Below, in pieces: positions 19,033 to 26,956 of a stretch of DNA of 64,000 nucleotides (position 1 is its first letter; each line of letters begins with the position of its first letter). Where the stretch lies: positions 682,001-746,000 of the forward strand of contig NZ_BFAY01000011.1 of NCBI RefSeq assembly GCF_003112675.1, in the 5' to 3' direction. The notes beneath the pieces are model-generated. The model did no database searches. It saw nothing but the letters and a program-made list of their open reading frames with translations, and was not told where the DNA came from. The position numbers and the translations under genes are program-made. The stretch comes from Leptospira johnsonii (GTDB lineage Bacteria; Spirochaetota; Leptospiria; Leptospirales; Leptospiraceae).

Positions 19033-20055
19033 ATGAAAAAGGCGCTTATTACAGGGATCACTGGACAGGATGGGTCCTATCTTACCGAACTTCTTTTGGA
19101 AAAAAAATACGAAGTACACGGGATCGTTCGAAGAACCAGTTCCTTAAATCGGGATCGGATCGAACATCTAAGAGGAAACCCTCACCTTTTTCTACATTAC
19201 GGAGACTTAACCGATTCCAGTAACCTAAACAGGGTTTTGGAAAAAGTACAACCGGACGAAATTTATAACCTAGCCGCTCAATCTCACGTAGGAGTCTCTT
19301 TCGAAGTTCCAGAATACACTGCAGAAGTAGACGCAGTCGGAACTTTAAGGATTTTAGATGCGATCAAACAAACAGGAGTGAAGTCCAGATTCTACCAGGC
19401 CTCCACTTCCGAATTGTACGGAAAAGTGCAAGCCGTTCCTCAGGACGAAAAAACCCCATTCTATCCTAGATCTCCATACGCAGTCGCAAAATTATACGCA
19501 TATTGGGCAGTCGTAAATTATAGAGAAGCATTCGGATTACATGCTTCCAACGGAATTTTATTTAATCATGAATCTCCAAGAAGGGGAGAAGGTTTCGTAA
19601 CCAGAAAGATCACCTTGGGAGTTGCGGGCCTGGTCTCAGGAAAAGGAGGCCCGATCCATTTAGGGAACCTGGACGCAAAAAGAGACTGGGGATACGCACC
19701 TGATTACGTAAACATGATGTGGATGATGCTACAACAATCAGAGCCAGACGATTATGTAGTAGCCACCAACGAAACACATACAGTCAGAGAATTTATAGAA
19801 GAATCCTTCAGACATCTGGACATCCAACTAGAATGGAAAGGCAAAGGAGACCAAGAGAAAGGTTATAATAAGAAGGACGGAAAACTTTTAATCGAAGTAG
19901 ATCCTTCTTTTTACAGACCGACCGAAGTGGATCTTTTGATCGGAAATCCGGAAAAGGCAAAAGCAAAACTAGGCTGGGAACCCAAGGTCAAGTTCAAAGA
20001 ATTAGTAGAGATCATGATCAAGTCCGATTGTAAAGCTTTCGGGATCAATATCTAA
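19033..20055 (+). CDS. gmd: GDP-mannose 4,6-dehydratase
   Basis: An extended short-chain dehydrogenase of 340 residues. The NADP site is [10 protein letters not shown], followed by [17 protein letters not shown], a Gmd signature. The catalytic set is STSELYG plus [10 protein letters not shown] (YxxxK), and [16 protein letters not shown] is also typical. It makes GDP-4-keto-6-deoxymannose, the precursor of fucose and rhamnose-type sugars of surface polysaccharide. It stands alone here, outside any visible polysaccharide cluster, and converges on the glycosylase gene. Confidence 0.95.
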   Translation: MKKALITGITGQDGSYLTELLLEKKYEVHGIVRRTSSLNRDRIEHLRGNPHLFLHYGDLTDSSNLNRVLEKVQPDEIYNLAAQSHVGVSFEVPEYTAEVDAVGTLRILDAIKQTGVKSRFYQASTSELYGKVQAVPQDEKTPFYPRSPYAVAKLYAYWAVVNYREAFGLHASNGILFNHESPRRGEGFVTRKITLGVAGLVSGKGGPIHLGNLDAKRDWGYAPDYVNMMWMMLQQSEPDDYVVATNETHTVREFIEESFRHLDIQLEWKGKGDQEKGYNKKDGKLLIEVDPSFYRPTEVDLLIGNPEKAKAKLGWEPKVKFKELVEIMIKSDCKAFGINI

Positions 20056-20074
20056 TCGCGATCCGATTTCGATC

Positions 20075-20710
20075 TTATAAATTCTCTATCCCGGCTGCAG
20101 CTCTCCATAAGTACCAAGAAAAAATAGTACGATAAGGAGAATATCCAGAGGTGAATTCTAAAATTTCTTTTTTAGAATTCATAGCGATCCCATAATTATT
20201 CTCAATAGATTTTCGTAGGATCAGATCGTTATAAGAAAAATGATCCCAACGATCCAAGGAAAACATCAAAACCATTTCCGCAGTCCAGGGTCCCACACCT
20301 TTGATACTACAAAGAAGATCCAAAACTTGCTGATCATCTAGCTTAGAAAGTTTTCTATCCGAGATACTTCCATCCAGATAAGCCTTTGAGATCAGCTTCA
20401 CCGCTTCTATCTTTGCGAATGAAAGTCCTGCTTTTCTCAATTGTGATTTGGAAAGTTTAACAAGAACATCAGGTTTAGGGAATTGCTTTCCATTTCCATA
20501 ATATTCTTTGACTCGATTCTCCATTGTTCTTGCAGCTTTGACGGATAACTGCTGGCTGATCACGGATCTAAGAAGAACGTAATAAGGAGTCCCCATCATC
20601 TTATGAGTACAGGGTCCTATGGTTTGGATGATCTTTTGCGTAATTAAGTCTTTTTTCTTGAGCCAGAGGACCGCCTTACGCAAGCGAGCCTCTCGATCGG
20701 TACTAGGCAC
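20075..20710 (-). CDS. DNA-3-methyladenine glycosylase II (AlkA-like, HhH-GPD)
   Basis: The 211-residue protein is of the HhH-GPD superfamily. The helix-hairpin-helix is LLCSIKGVGPWTAEMVL, and the catalytic Asp follows in FSYNDLILRK. It lacks the N-terminal AlkA domain, like the short MAG types. It would excise alkylated bases. It starts with GTG 20710, overlapping the stop of the cyclic-nucleotide-binding gene by eight bases, so the two are translationally coupled; whether they share a pathway is unknown. Confidence 0.85.
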   Translation of the reverse strand: MPSTDREARLRKAVLWLKKKDLITQKIIQTIGPCTHKMMGTPYYVLLRSVISQQLSVKAARTMENRVKEYYGNGKQFPKPDVLVKLSKSQLRKAGLSFAKIEAVKLISKAYLDGSISDRKLSKLDDQQVLDLLCSIKGVGPWTAEMVLMFSLDRWDHFSYNDLILRKSIENNYGIAMNSKKEILEFTSGYSPYRTIFSWYLWRAAAGIENL

Positions 20711-21920
20711 GTTTTTTGATCTTAGCGTCTATCTGGGATTTTTTGCGGAATGCTTGTACTAATTTCTCTAATTCGACAAGGTCCGTGCAGGAAATTTTTC
20801 CCTGATCCAATTTGATAAATTTATTTTTAGAGATCAGATCCAAGACCAAGTTCTCGTCTTTAGGATAGGTCAATCCCACCATCTTGATCAAGTCTTTGGT
20901 ACCGATCTCGAAATTGTAGGTAGACTTAGGAATAACTTTGACCCTGTTTTTCTCCACAAGAGTGAGTAACGTATCTGCGACCCTTCCTTGAGGATCGGAA
21001 ATCAGCAAGTTAGCAAGCTGTTTATAAGCGGTCCAGATCCTTTCCGAAAGAAGAGTGATCAGCCTAGTAGCCAATTGCGGCTGAGCCTTGACCATTCCTT
21101 CGAAGTTTGCTTTATTGATCGCAAGCAACTGCACTTCGCCCCAAGCGATTGCAGAAGCGGATCTAGGTTTATTATCTAAGAGCGCCATTTCTCCGAAAAT
21201 GTCCCCGCTCTGTAATACCGCGAGTAGAACTTCGTTAGAGTCCACGATCTTTGTGATCTTTACTCTTCCGTGTTGGATGATATACAGTTCTCTACCAGGC
21301 TCGTGCTCGCAAAAGATCATCTCGTTATCCCCGTAAGAACGGTTAAACTTTGTATAATCGATCGGAGGAGGAGCAACCGGTTGGTTGACAGTCTGTAATT
21401 TCAGTTTTGCCTGAGTGGCAAATTGACCATTCGGAAGATATTGCAGATATTTTTGGAAAGCGTAGGCAGCGTGAAGAGTGTTCTTCTGGTTAAAGTAATA
21501 TTCTCCGATCGCGAATAATTGGTTCGGATCTTCTTCTATAGCAGTGCGGAAAGACAGACGAGTGATCGTAGAGTCAAACTGTCTGAGTTTCATGGAGAAG
21601 TAGCGAATGATCTTCATCGCTACCGGAGTATTTTTTTGGATCAGAGTTCCGAACTGATCATAGCTAACCTGAATTAAGGAAACATCAGTTAAAGCGATCG
21701 CAGATTCGATCTGAGCGTGCTGGCTCATCGCAGCAACCACTCCGAAAAAATCTCCCGGGCCCAAAAGTTGGTTCGGATCCTCGCCTACTACTTGGTTTTC
21801 GCGGGTGACCCTGACCTTGCCCTGTCGAATGATAAAGAAATTATGGGCTTCTTTCTTGCCTTCGACGATGACATAGGACCCTTTCGGGTAATTCACGATT
21901 TGAAAGAAGCCGTTGGACAT
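20703..21920 (-). CDS. Cyclic-nucleotide-binding regulator: cNMP - TPR - cNMP - winged helix
   Basis: Two cNMP-binding beta-barrels are present. The first covers about residues 5-115 (GSYVIVEGKKEAHNFFIIRQG, cited at 14-34), with a degenerate phosphate-binding cassette. The second covers about 200-300, with the canonical GDIFGEMALLDNKPRSASA. Between them, at about 140-180, lies a TPR-like helical pair (GEYYFNQKNTLHAAYAFQKY). The C-terminal 80 residues resemble a divergent Crp winged helix (TKDLIKMVGL to GKISC). This is probably a DNA-binding regulator responding to cAMP or cGMP. It heads a two-gene unit with the glycosylase. Confidence 0.8.
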   Translation of the reverse strand: MSNGFFQIVNYPKGSYVIVEGKKEAHNFFIIRQGKVRVTRENQVVGEDPNQLLGPGDFFGVVAAMSQHAQIESAIALTDVSLIQVSYDQFGTLIQKNTPVAMKIIRYFSMKLRQFDSTITRLSFRTAIEEDPNQLFAIGEYYFNQKNTLHAAYAFQKYLQYLPNGQFATQAKLKLQTVNQPVAPPPIDYTKFNRSYGDNEMIFCEHEPGRELYIIQHGRVKITKIVDSNEVLLAVLQSGDIFGEMALLDNKPRSASAIAWGEVQLLAINKANFEGMVKAQPQLATRLITLLSERIWTAYKQLANLLISDPQGRVADTLLTLVEKNRVKVIPKSTYNFEIGTKDLIKMVGLTYPKDENLVLDLISKNKFIKLDQGKISCTDLVELEKLVQAFRKKSQIDAKIKKRA

Positions 21921-22016
21921 ACTTACCAGAGATTAAAAATTTCTTCCGTGGGAATTCAACTATAAACTAGTATCGGCTCGCAATCAGGGAATTCGGACCG
22001 AAATCCGAGTATTTCC

Positions 22017-22607
22017 TTATTTTTCGCGACAAGATTCCCCTTCCGGAGAAGATTCTTCCCCATCCGAAAGTAGATCGATGCCGGAGAATTCCAGGGCGGC
22101 TTTCTCTGCCATGGCTCTGGAGTAAGATTGTCTGCAAATAGAAGAGAAAATCTGCTTCGCCTGGTCGATTTCTCCCATCTTGGCCAGTAGGCGCCCGGCT
22201 TCCAAGTAGGATTCTAACCCGAATTCTCCAGTCGGTTCCATTTTATAAAGGTCCAGACTGACTTCTAAAGCTTTCTCGGGACGATCCAACTTCAGAAAAC
22301 AATCTTTGAGAAGGCTAAGCACCCTGTTTTTTTTAGAATTCCCCGGATAGAGAACCAGGAAGTTACGAAGACTTTCCGCAGCCTTGTAAAAGCGACGGTC
22401 CTTATATGCTTCTTCAGCTATCCTAAAGAGAATGTCAGGATCCGAAGGTCCTTGTTTGGAAGGATTTTCCCCTTGGCCAAATGTGGAGAAGGAAAATGAA
22501 AAAATAAGAAGGAAGAAGACTAGGATTCGGGAGAGGCCGAGTACTCTTAAAGCTGAGTTAGAAAAGAAAGGAAAACGTATGCCCTTAAAATAAAATCCGG
22601 AAAACAA
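22017..22607 (-). CDS. Exported TPR protein
   Basis: A hydrophobic signal (LVFFLLIFSFSFSTFGQ) is followed by about 130 residues with at least three TPR-like helical pairs (AEEAYKDRRFYKAAESLRNF, PEKALEVSLDLYKMEP, EAGRLLAKMGEIDQAKQIF). TPRs bind other proteins, so this is probably a periplasmic adaptor, similar in style to YbgF. The given start is TTG 22607, which leaves some 28 residues ahead of the signal. A later start is likely but no ribosome site decides it. It lies 96 bases upstream of the cNMP regulator. Confidence 0.65.
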   Translation of the reverse strand: MFSGFYFKGIRFPFFSNSALRVLGLSRILVFFLLIFSFSFSTFGQGENPSKQGPSDPDILFRIAEEAYKDRRFYKAAESLRNFLVLYPGNSKKNRVLSLLKDCFLKLDRPEKALEVSLDLYKMEPTGEFGLESYLEAGRLLAKMGEIDQAKQIFSSICRQSYSRAMAEKAALEFSGIDLLSDGEESSPEGESCREK

Positions 22608-22666
22608 GTGTACCTACCAGAGCTACGCTCTATATAGATTATCAGTCATTTCCCGGATTTTATGAA

Positions 22667-22951
22667 TTACTTTTTTTTATCTATTTTCTTCCGGTGGAAT
22701 TCGCAGAGGCGATACAACCTGCCAGTAGACGGATTTTTTTTACCTACTTTAGTGCCGCAGACGATACAAAGACCTTCTTTCCTTCTCCTTTGGTAAAGGA
22801 GCTGAACCCTCTCCGCCCCAGACAGGTTGTACTTACTAACCTGAATCCGAAATCCTTTGTAGAGGTAATTACCAATAGCTTCAACAGCTTGAGTTTTTAC
22901 CCCGGCGATGATCTTTTCCAAATCATCGTTAGTGACTTTCTTTGGTTTCAT
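22667..22951 (-). CDS. Small protein with a C-terminal zinc-ribbon-like motif
   Basis: This is a 94-residue basic protein starting MKPKKVTNDDLEKI. The C-terminal third has CIVCGT, then CEFHRKK 19 residues on: a Cys-x2-Cys ... Cys-x2-His set that could bind zinc and perhaps nucleic acid. ATG 22951 is preferred to TTG 22972 because the extra seven residues look non-coding. I do not recognise the family. A 477-base AT-rich gap lies upstream. Confidence 0.6.
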   Translation of the reverse strand: MKPKKVTNDDLEKIIAGVKTQAVEAIGNYLYKGFRIQVSKYNLSGAERVQLLYQRRRKEGLCIVCGTKVGKKNPSTGRLYRLCEFHRKKIDKKK

Positions 22952-23428
22952 ACATGTTAACTGACGTAACAACAGTTATATTCTTACAAAAGTAGTAAAG
23001 TGTTTTTAATTTTCCGCATAACACAACATAAAATTTTTTGACAAAACTAGTATTAGGTTACTGTTTTTTTAATAAATTTCTTCGTCAGAGGACTTCCCTG
23101 TTTCGGCTAACGATTAACAATTAAAATAATCGATTATTTCGCCCGAGGCAACGTTAAGTCGTTTTACACCAATTCTCAATAAATATGGAAATTTATTTCC
23201 ATGGCTCTGACATATAACGGAGAATGCATTAGGCGATTATAGCAAAACAAAATGATTTAAACTAACGATGAAAAGCCTAACCTTAAGGGATAGGGAAACG
23301 AATATTGTTACTTACTAAAAAATCGTTACTTGAAGGCTTGAACGCCAAAATTGCATTTTTAACGATAGATTTTTTTCGGAAAATAAGTCATATTAGAAGG
23401 CAGATTAGTTTTCGACTTTAGGATCTTT
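22952..23428. other. Long AT-rich intergenic region between divergent genes
   Basis: No gene of convincing length is seen. A TTGTCA on the minus strand near 23038-23043 (TTGACA on plus) could be a -35 box for the zinc-ribbon-like gene, but no good -10 pairs with it. A perfect 7-bp inverted repeat with a TTTA loop sits at 23185-23202. The lipoprotein at 23429 must be driven from the right-hand part; no clear promoter is found. Confidence 0.4.
23185..23202. repeat. Perfect 7-bp inverted repeat (possible operator or hairpin)
   Basis: ATGGAAA and TTTCCAT are exact inverse complements flanking TTTA. The symmetry and the position in a 477-base divergent gap fit an operator for an unidentified regulator or a small hairpin; no T-tract follows on either strand. 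Confidence 0.4.
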
Positions 23429-24028
23429 ATGAAAACAACTGTTCACATATTATTGCTCTTTCTGGCCTTCTTCCAATTAACTTACTGTTCCAAATCGCCT
23501 CAAGAAAAAGTAAGAACGATACTTTCAGATGCTCAATTAAACGAAGAAGAAAAGATCAAAATGGCAGCATTCGCCTTATTCGGCGAAAGATTAAAAGAAA
23601 TAGATCTAGTAAAAACCCAAGATGAAAAAGGGCCTAAATTCGAAGTCTATTTAGGATTCGGCGGAACTTCTGCGCTTACATTCTTAGGTTCAGAAAAATA
23701 TTCAGATCATATGAAATTAGAATTGGCTCTCGGTACCTATAAATTCCTGCAATCTTTACAGGGATTTCGTTTCGGAAAATATAGAATGAGCCTGATCAAA
23801 CCTTTTTTCATTAAGAACGGAGAAGCAAGAGGTGCAGAAGAATTCGAGATCTATAGATTCAGAGCCGAAGGAGAAGATTTGAAGAATGTTACCGGCTTCA
23901 AAGAAGCGGACGCATTCTCCTCCGACAATTACGATGTTCCTTCCGAAAAGGTAGTAGCAGTCCTAAAAAACATGATAGATCGTTGGCAGGTAGAACTGGA
24001 CCAATTTGCAAGAGTGGAGATCAAGTAA
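23429..24028 (+). CDS. Putative lipoprotein of unknown function
   Basis: MKTTVHILLLFLAFFQLTYCSK is a lipoprotein signal peptide with a lipobox-type LTYC around residue 20. The mature part (about 180 residues) is a mixed helix and strand protein with no motif I know. The DEKGPKFEVYLGFGG and VVAVLKNMIDRWQ segments look well ordered. The 3' end overlaps the convergent glycerophosphodiesterase gene by eight bases. Membrane leaflet and role are unknown. Confidence 0.65.
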   Translation: MKTTVHILLLFLAFFQLTYCSKSPQEKVRTILSDAQLNEEEKIKMAAFALFGERLKEIDLVKTQDEKGPKFEVYLGFGGTSALTFLGSEKYSDHMKLELALGTYKFLQSLQGFRFGKYRMSLIKPFFIKNGEARGAEEFEIYRFRAEGEDLKNVTGFKEADAFSSDNYDVPSEKVVAVLKNMIDRWQVELDQFARVEIK

Positions 24029-24788
24029 GAAGTGATCTCATTCTTTTAGGATAATTCGTAAAGATCCCATCCACTCCCAATTCTATTCCGAATTTCAACT
24101 CTTCTTCCGTATTCAAAGTATAAACTAGAACCTTAAAACCTTCTTTCTGGATTTTGGAAACCGTTTCCTTATCCAAACCCTTCGAAGAAAGATTCAAACT
24201 GAATGCGTTCAATCTAAAACCCAACTCCAAGGCTTCTATCCAAGAAGAAGATTCATCTCCGATCAAGATCCCAAGTCTCGCCTCTACGGATAATTCCCTA
24301 AGACGTATCAAAGAGTCCCAACAAAAAGAAGAGAATAACGTTTTATGAAAGAGAGAATTTTGTTTTGTATAGTCTATCAGTTCTTGTTCGATGGGAGTTT
24401 CGATCGGGATTTCTTCGTAAGCACCGGATTTGATCTCCACATTTAGACCGATATTCTTGGACTTTAAATAATCCCAGACCTCCCAAAGATCCGGCACCTT
24501 CTCCCCTTTAAATCTTGGGTCTTTCCAAGACCCCGCATCCGCCTTACGGATAAAATGAAAAGGAAGATGTTTCACTTCTCCTTTTTGATCCGTAGTTCTA
24601 TCCAAGGTATCGTCGTGAATGACTACTATCTTTCCGTCGGAAGAGTGAATGATATCCAGCTCTATCCAATCCGCGCCTAGTTCACAGGCGTTTCGGAACG
24701 AGCTCATAGTATTTTCTGGATATTCTCCGCTGTCTCCTCTGTGAGCGATTACCCAAGGTTTAGGAAGAAGGAAAGGATCCGAATTCAT
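24021..24788 (-). CDS. Glycerophosphodiester phosphodiesterase
   Basis: The GDPD family pattern is complete. IAHRGDSGEYPENT holds the catalytic His and Arg, WIELDIIHSSDGKIVVIHDDTLDR (positions about 41-64) gives the metal-binding Glu/Asp and second His, and LNVEIK and FTNYP follow. It splits glycerophosphodiesters into glycerol-3-phosphate and an alcohol, recycling lipid head groups. No signal peptide is present, so it is probably cytoplasmic (UgpQ-like). Its ATG overlaps the stop of the upstream beta-barrel gene (TAATG), a sign of coupled translation. Confidence 0.92.
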   Translation of the reverse strand: MNSDPFLLPKPWVIAHRGDSGEYPENTMSSFRNACELGADWIELDIIHSSDGKIVVIHDDTLDRTTDQKGEVKHLPFHFIRKADAGSWKDPRFKGEKVPDLWEVWDYLKSKNIGLNVEIKSGAYEEIPIETPIEQELIDYTKQNSLFHKTLFSSFCWDSLIRLRELSVEARLGILIGDESSSWIEALELGFRLNAFSLNLSSKGLDKETVSKIQKEGFKVLVYTLNTEEELKFGIELGVDGIFTNYPKRMRSLLT

Positions 24789-25612
24789 TAGAAAGCCCAG
24801 CCTACAAAAAGATTCAGTCCGAAGCTAGAGCCTGGCAATCTTTCTCCATTCTGGTATGCATACTTTCTATATAATAGATCTCCGATACTTGCAGTCCTAT
24901 CCGAATAATAAAGATCCGAAACGGAGAATGAATTGTGATAAGGAGAATACCAACTCCATACACCTTCCCATCCGAAAAACAAACCGGAAGTAGTTTGGAA
25001 TCGGAACCCAACTCCAAAACCCGCATAGTTCCTTGGCCCGGAACTATAAGAATCTTTTTCTAAACGATAAGTATTACCCGCGGATTCCCAGTAAAAAGCG
25101 GTTTGGTTCTTTTGGTAATGTTCCCGTCCTAACCAAAGAGAAACAAAAAAAGGAGAATCTGCCACGAACCTTTGGACGAAGAATGCTCCTCCCCAATATC
25201 TCTCCTGGTAATTTCTCAACCTTCCGTAAAAATCATGAGGGGGAAGAAAATAAGAATAAGCAGTATCATTATCAAAACGGTTCACATAAGAGTTAACGTA
25301 ACCGTTGAGCCCAATTGCCCATTGGGAATCCAACATTCTTGCAATCTGAAAAGAAGAATATCTTTCGAGTGCAAAACCGCCGATCTGGTTCTTGAACTTT
25401 TCTCTAAGTTCTGGCTGGCTTGGTCCCGAAGGAGTTTTTTCAGGAGGAAGTCCATTCATAGGACCTGGCGCCGGCTCTATAGTTTTATCTGAAGAAGGTT
25501 CCGTAGTTTGGGTCCAAACCTGGGAAGATAGAATAAATAGAAGAAGAACGGATAAGATCGGAAAAAACGGTGAGGCCGGTTTTTGAAAGGAGAACATCCC
25601 TAGCAAAGACAC
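24788..25612 (-). CDS. Putative outer-membrane beta-barrel protein
   Basis: A signal peptide (about residues 12-34, ending SSQVWTQ) precedes a Pro/Ser-rich linker (about 36-68). About 200 residues of alternating aromatic strands follow (AIGLNGYVNSYVNRF, GAFFVQRFVADSPFFVSLWLG, YAGFGVGFRFQTTSGLFFGWEG), ending in GWAF. A C-terminal Phe is the usual signal for barrel assembly. The family is not recognised. GTG 25612 or ATG 25597 may be the start; the latter keeps the same signal peptide. It is coupled to the phosphodiesterase gene. Confidence 0.65.
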   Translation of the reverse strand: MSLLGMFSFQKPASPFFPILSVLLLFILSSQVWTQTTEPSSDKTIEPAPGPMNGLPPEKTPSGPSQPELREKFKNQIGGFALERYSSFQIARMLDSQWAIGLNGYVNSYVNRFDNDTAYSYFLPPHDFYGRLRNYQERYWGGAFFVQRFVADSPFFVSLWLGREHYQKNQTAFYWESAGNTYRLEKDSYSSGPRNYAGFGVGFRFQTTSGLFFGWEGVWSWYSPYHNSFSVSDLYYSDRTASIGDLLYRKYAYQNGERLPGSSFGLNLFVGWAF

Positions 25613-25663
25613 CCGAAAAAAGAAAATGTCAAGCAGTGGAAAATGAGGAGGGGGAAGAAATTA

Positions 25664-25688
25664 GCAGGCGAGGTTTCCCTTCGCCCGC
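25664..25688 (-). terminator. Hairpin terminator of the first phasin-like gene
   Basis: On the minus strand GCGGGCGA pairs with TCGCCTGC (eight pairs, one G-T) around a nine-base loop, 12 bases after the phasin-like stop codon. A short TAATTTCTT follows, so the T-tract is weak. Confidence 0.6.
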
Positions 25689-25699
25689 TCGGTAGGAAA

Positions 25700-26071
25700 T
25701 TAAGCTTTTCCTTTTGCAGTAGCTTTGATAGTCTCAGCCACTTCGGTCAATTTAGCTTTAACAGCTTCTAATTGTCCTTCCGGAACGCGTTTTTTGATCT
25801 CTTCGGAGATTTGATTGTACTTCTCAACGATCTTACCACGAGTTTCTTCGTAGTTTTTACCAGCAACGGTGGAAACTTCTTTGATTTCATTCAAAAGTTT
25901 ATCCACAGATTCGCGAATTTTTACAGAACCTTCAGAATTGTCTGCAGCACCTTTAGCTACTAGCTCTCCGTAGGTTTTTTCCAAATCTACTTTCGCTTTG
26001 TCTAATCCTTCTTGTCCAGATTTCAAAAGTCCGATTCCGGCGTTAAGAATGTCCAACAGTTGTTTTTCCAT
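25700..26071 (-). CDS. Phasin-like protein (paralogue 1)
   Basis: A 123-residue, almost wholly helical amphipathic protein starting [20 protein letters not shown], with no Cys or Trp. It contains long heptad-like helices ([39 protein letters not shown]) and an Ala/Lys-rich tail. This fits phasin-family granule-coat proteins or similar small helical surfactant proteins. The real start is ATG 26071 with GGAG six bases ahead; the in-frame GTG at 26128 lies within the promoter. It is about 60% identical, by hand alignment, to the gene at 31879-32259. Both share promoter and operators. PPK2 lies just upstream. Confidence 0.75.
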   Translation of the reverse strand: MEKQLLDILNAGIGLLKSGQEGLDKAKVDLEKTYGELVAKGAADNSEGSVKIRESVDKLLNEIKEVSTVAGKNYEETRGKIVEKYNQISEEIKKRVPEGQLEAVKAKLTEVAETIKATAKGKA

Positions 26072-26099
26072 TTTTCTCTCCTTTTTCGCAGCACTTTTG

Positions 26100-26133
26100 G
26101 TGCAGCGCACAATCCATTCATATTGCACCGCAC
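26100..26133 (-). promoter_or_regulatory. Double GTGC-N3-GCAC operator in the first phasin-like promoter
   Basis: Site A (26123-26133) lies in the spacer between -35 and -10 and reads GTGC-GGT-GCAA on the coding strand. Site B (26100-26110) covers the expected transcription start and reads GTGC-GCT-GCAC. The centres are 23 bp apart. The same two sites at the same distance occur at the second phasin-like gene, so one regulator probably represses both. Confidence 0.6.
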
Positions 26134-26145
26134 CAAAGCGGTCAA
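26117..26145 (-). promoter_or_regulatory. Sigma-70-type promoter of the first phasin-like gene
   Basis: On the minus strand TTGACC (26145-26140) is followed after exactly 17 bases by TATGAA (26122-26117). Transcription would start near 26110, giving a leader of about 39 bases to the ATG at 26071. Confidence 0.7.
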
Positions 26146-26191
26146 CCTCTAATTTATAAAAATTTGGAAAAAATATAAAAAGAAAACTAGG

Positions 26192-26950
26192 TCAGATCTC
26201 GCCAGGTTGGACTTCCAATTTAGGATATTTGAGATCCATATCCTCCAATTCCTTGCGAACGGACTTAGCGATCAGATAATCTCTATACCATTTCTTGTTA
26301 GAAGGAATGATCACCCAAGGATAACGATCCTTAGAATGAGAGAATATCCACTCATAAGCTGTCCGATACTTTTTGAAATTTTTATGAGCCTCTAGATCGC
26401 TTGGATCGAACTTCCAATTCTTTTCCGGATTGGATAATCTCTCTTCTATCCTTTTGATCTGCTCTTCTTGTGAGATATGTAGGAAGAATTTCAGGATATG
26501 AGTGTGATTTTCTTTAGATACGAACTCTTCGAAAGAATCTATAAATTCTAATCTCTCTTTGAGCTTGTCCTTGGATAAACTTTCAGAAACGAAAGGGACC
26601 AGAATATCTTCGTAATGAGAACGATTAAAGATCTGGATCCAACCTTTTTGTGGAAGTTCCTTATGTATTCTCCAGAGAAAGTCTCGACTCAATTCTTCGG
26701 AAGTAGGTGCCTTCCAGGCCTTGCAAGTGCAACCCAATGGATTTAATGCAGAGAAAAGTTTTTTGACCGACCCGTCTTTTCCGGATGCGTCCACTCCCTG
26801 AAGAATGATAAGCAATGATTTCTTTTTGCCTGCAAAAAGACGGATCTGTAATTCTTCTATCCTTTCCAATTCCTTGAGACGAAGTTCTTCTGCTTTTTCT
26901 TTGGAAAGATCTTCGTCCGGTTCAGTGGGATATTCGGAAAGTTCAATCAT
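26192..26950 (-). CDS. ppk2: Polyphosphate kinase 2 family protein
   Basis: The 252-residue PPK2 core shows the Walker A loop LQGVDASGKDG (about residues 50-60), the Walker B region FNRSHYEDILVP, and conserved lid and helix motifs (KFFLHISQEEQIKR, WKFDPSDLEAHKNFKKY). The end NKKWYRDYLIAK is typical of the family. These enzymes use polyphosphate to phosphorylate nucleoside mono- or diphosphates. The DUF2804 gene stands six bases upstream, so the two are likely one transcription unit. The phasin-like gene follows but has its own promoter. Confidence 0.9.
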   Translation of the reverse strand: MIELSEYPTEPDEDLSKEKAEELRLKELERIEELQIRLFAGKKKSLLIILQGVDASGKDGSVKKLFSALNPLGCTCKAWKAPTSEELSRDFLWRIHKELPQKGWIQIFNRSHYEDILVPFVSESLSKDKLKERLEFIDSFEEFVSKENHTHILKFFLHISQEEQIKRIEERLSNPEKNWKFDPSDLEAHKNFKKYRTAYEWIFSHSKDRYPWVIIPSNKKWYRDYLIAKSVRKELEDMDLKYPKLEVQPGEI

Positions 26951-26956
26951 TCTATA

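Noticed and set aside
23038..23043. TTGACA on the plus strand as a promoter
   Set aside because: No acceptable -10 box lies 15-19 bases downstream; the same six bases read TTGTCA on the minus strand, and that was not convincing either.
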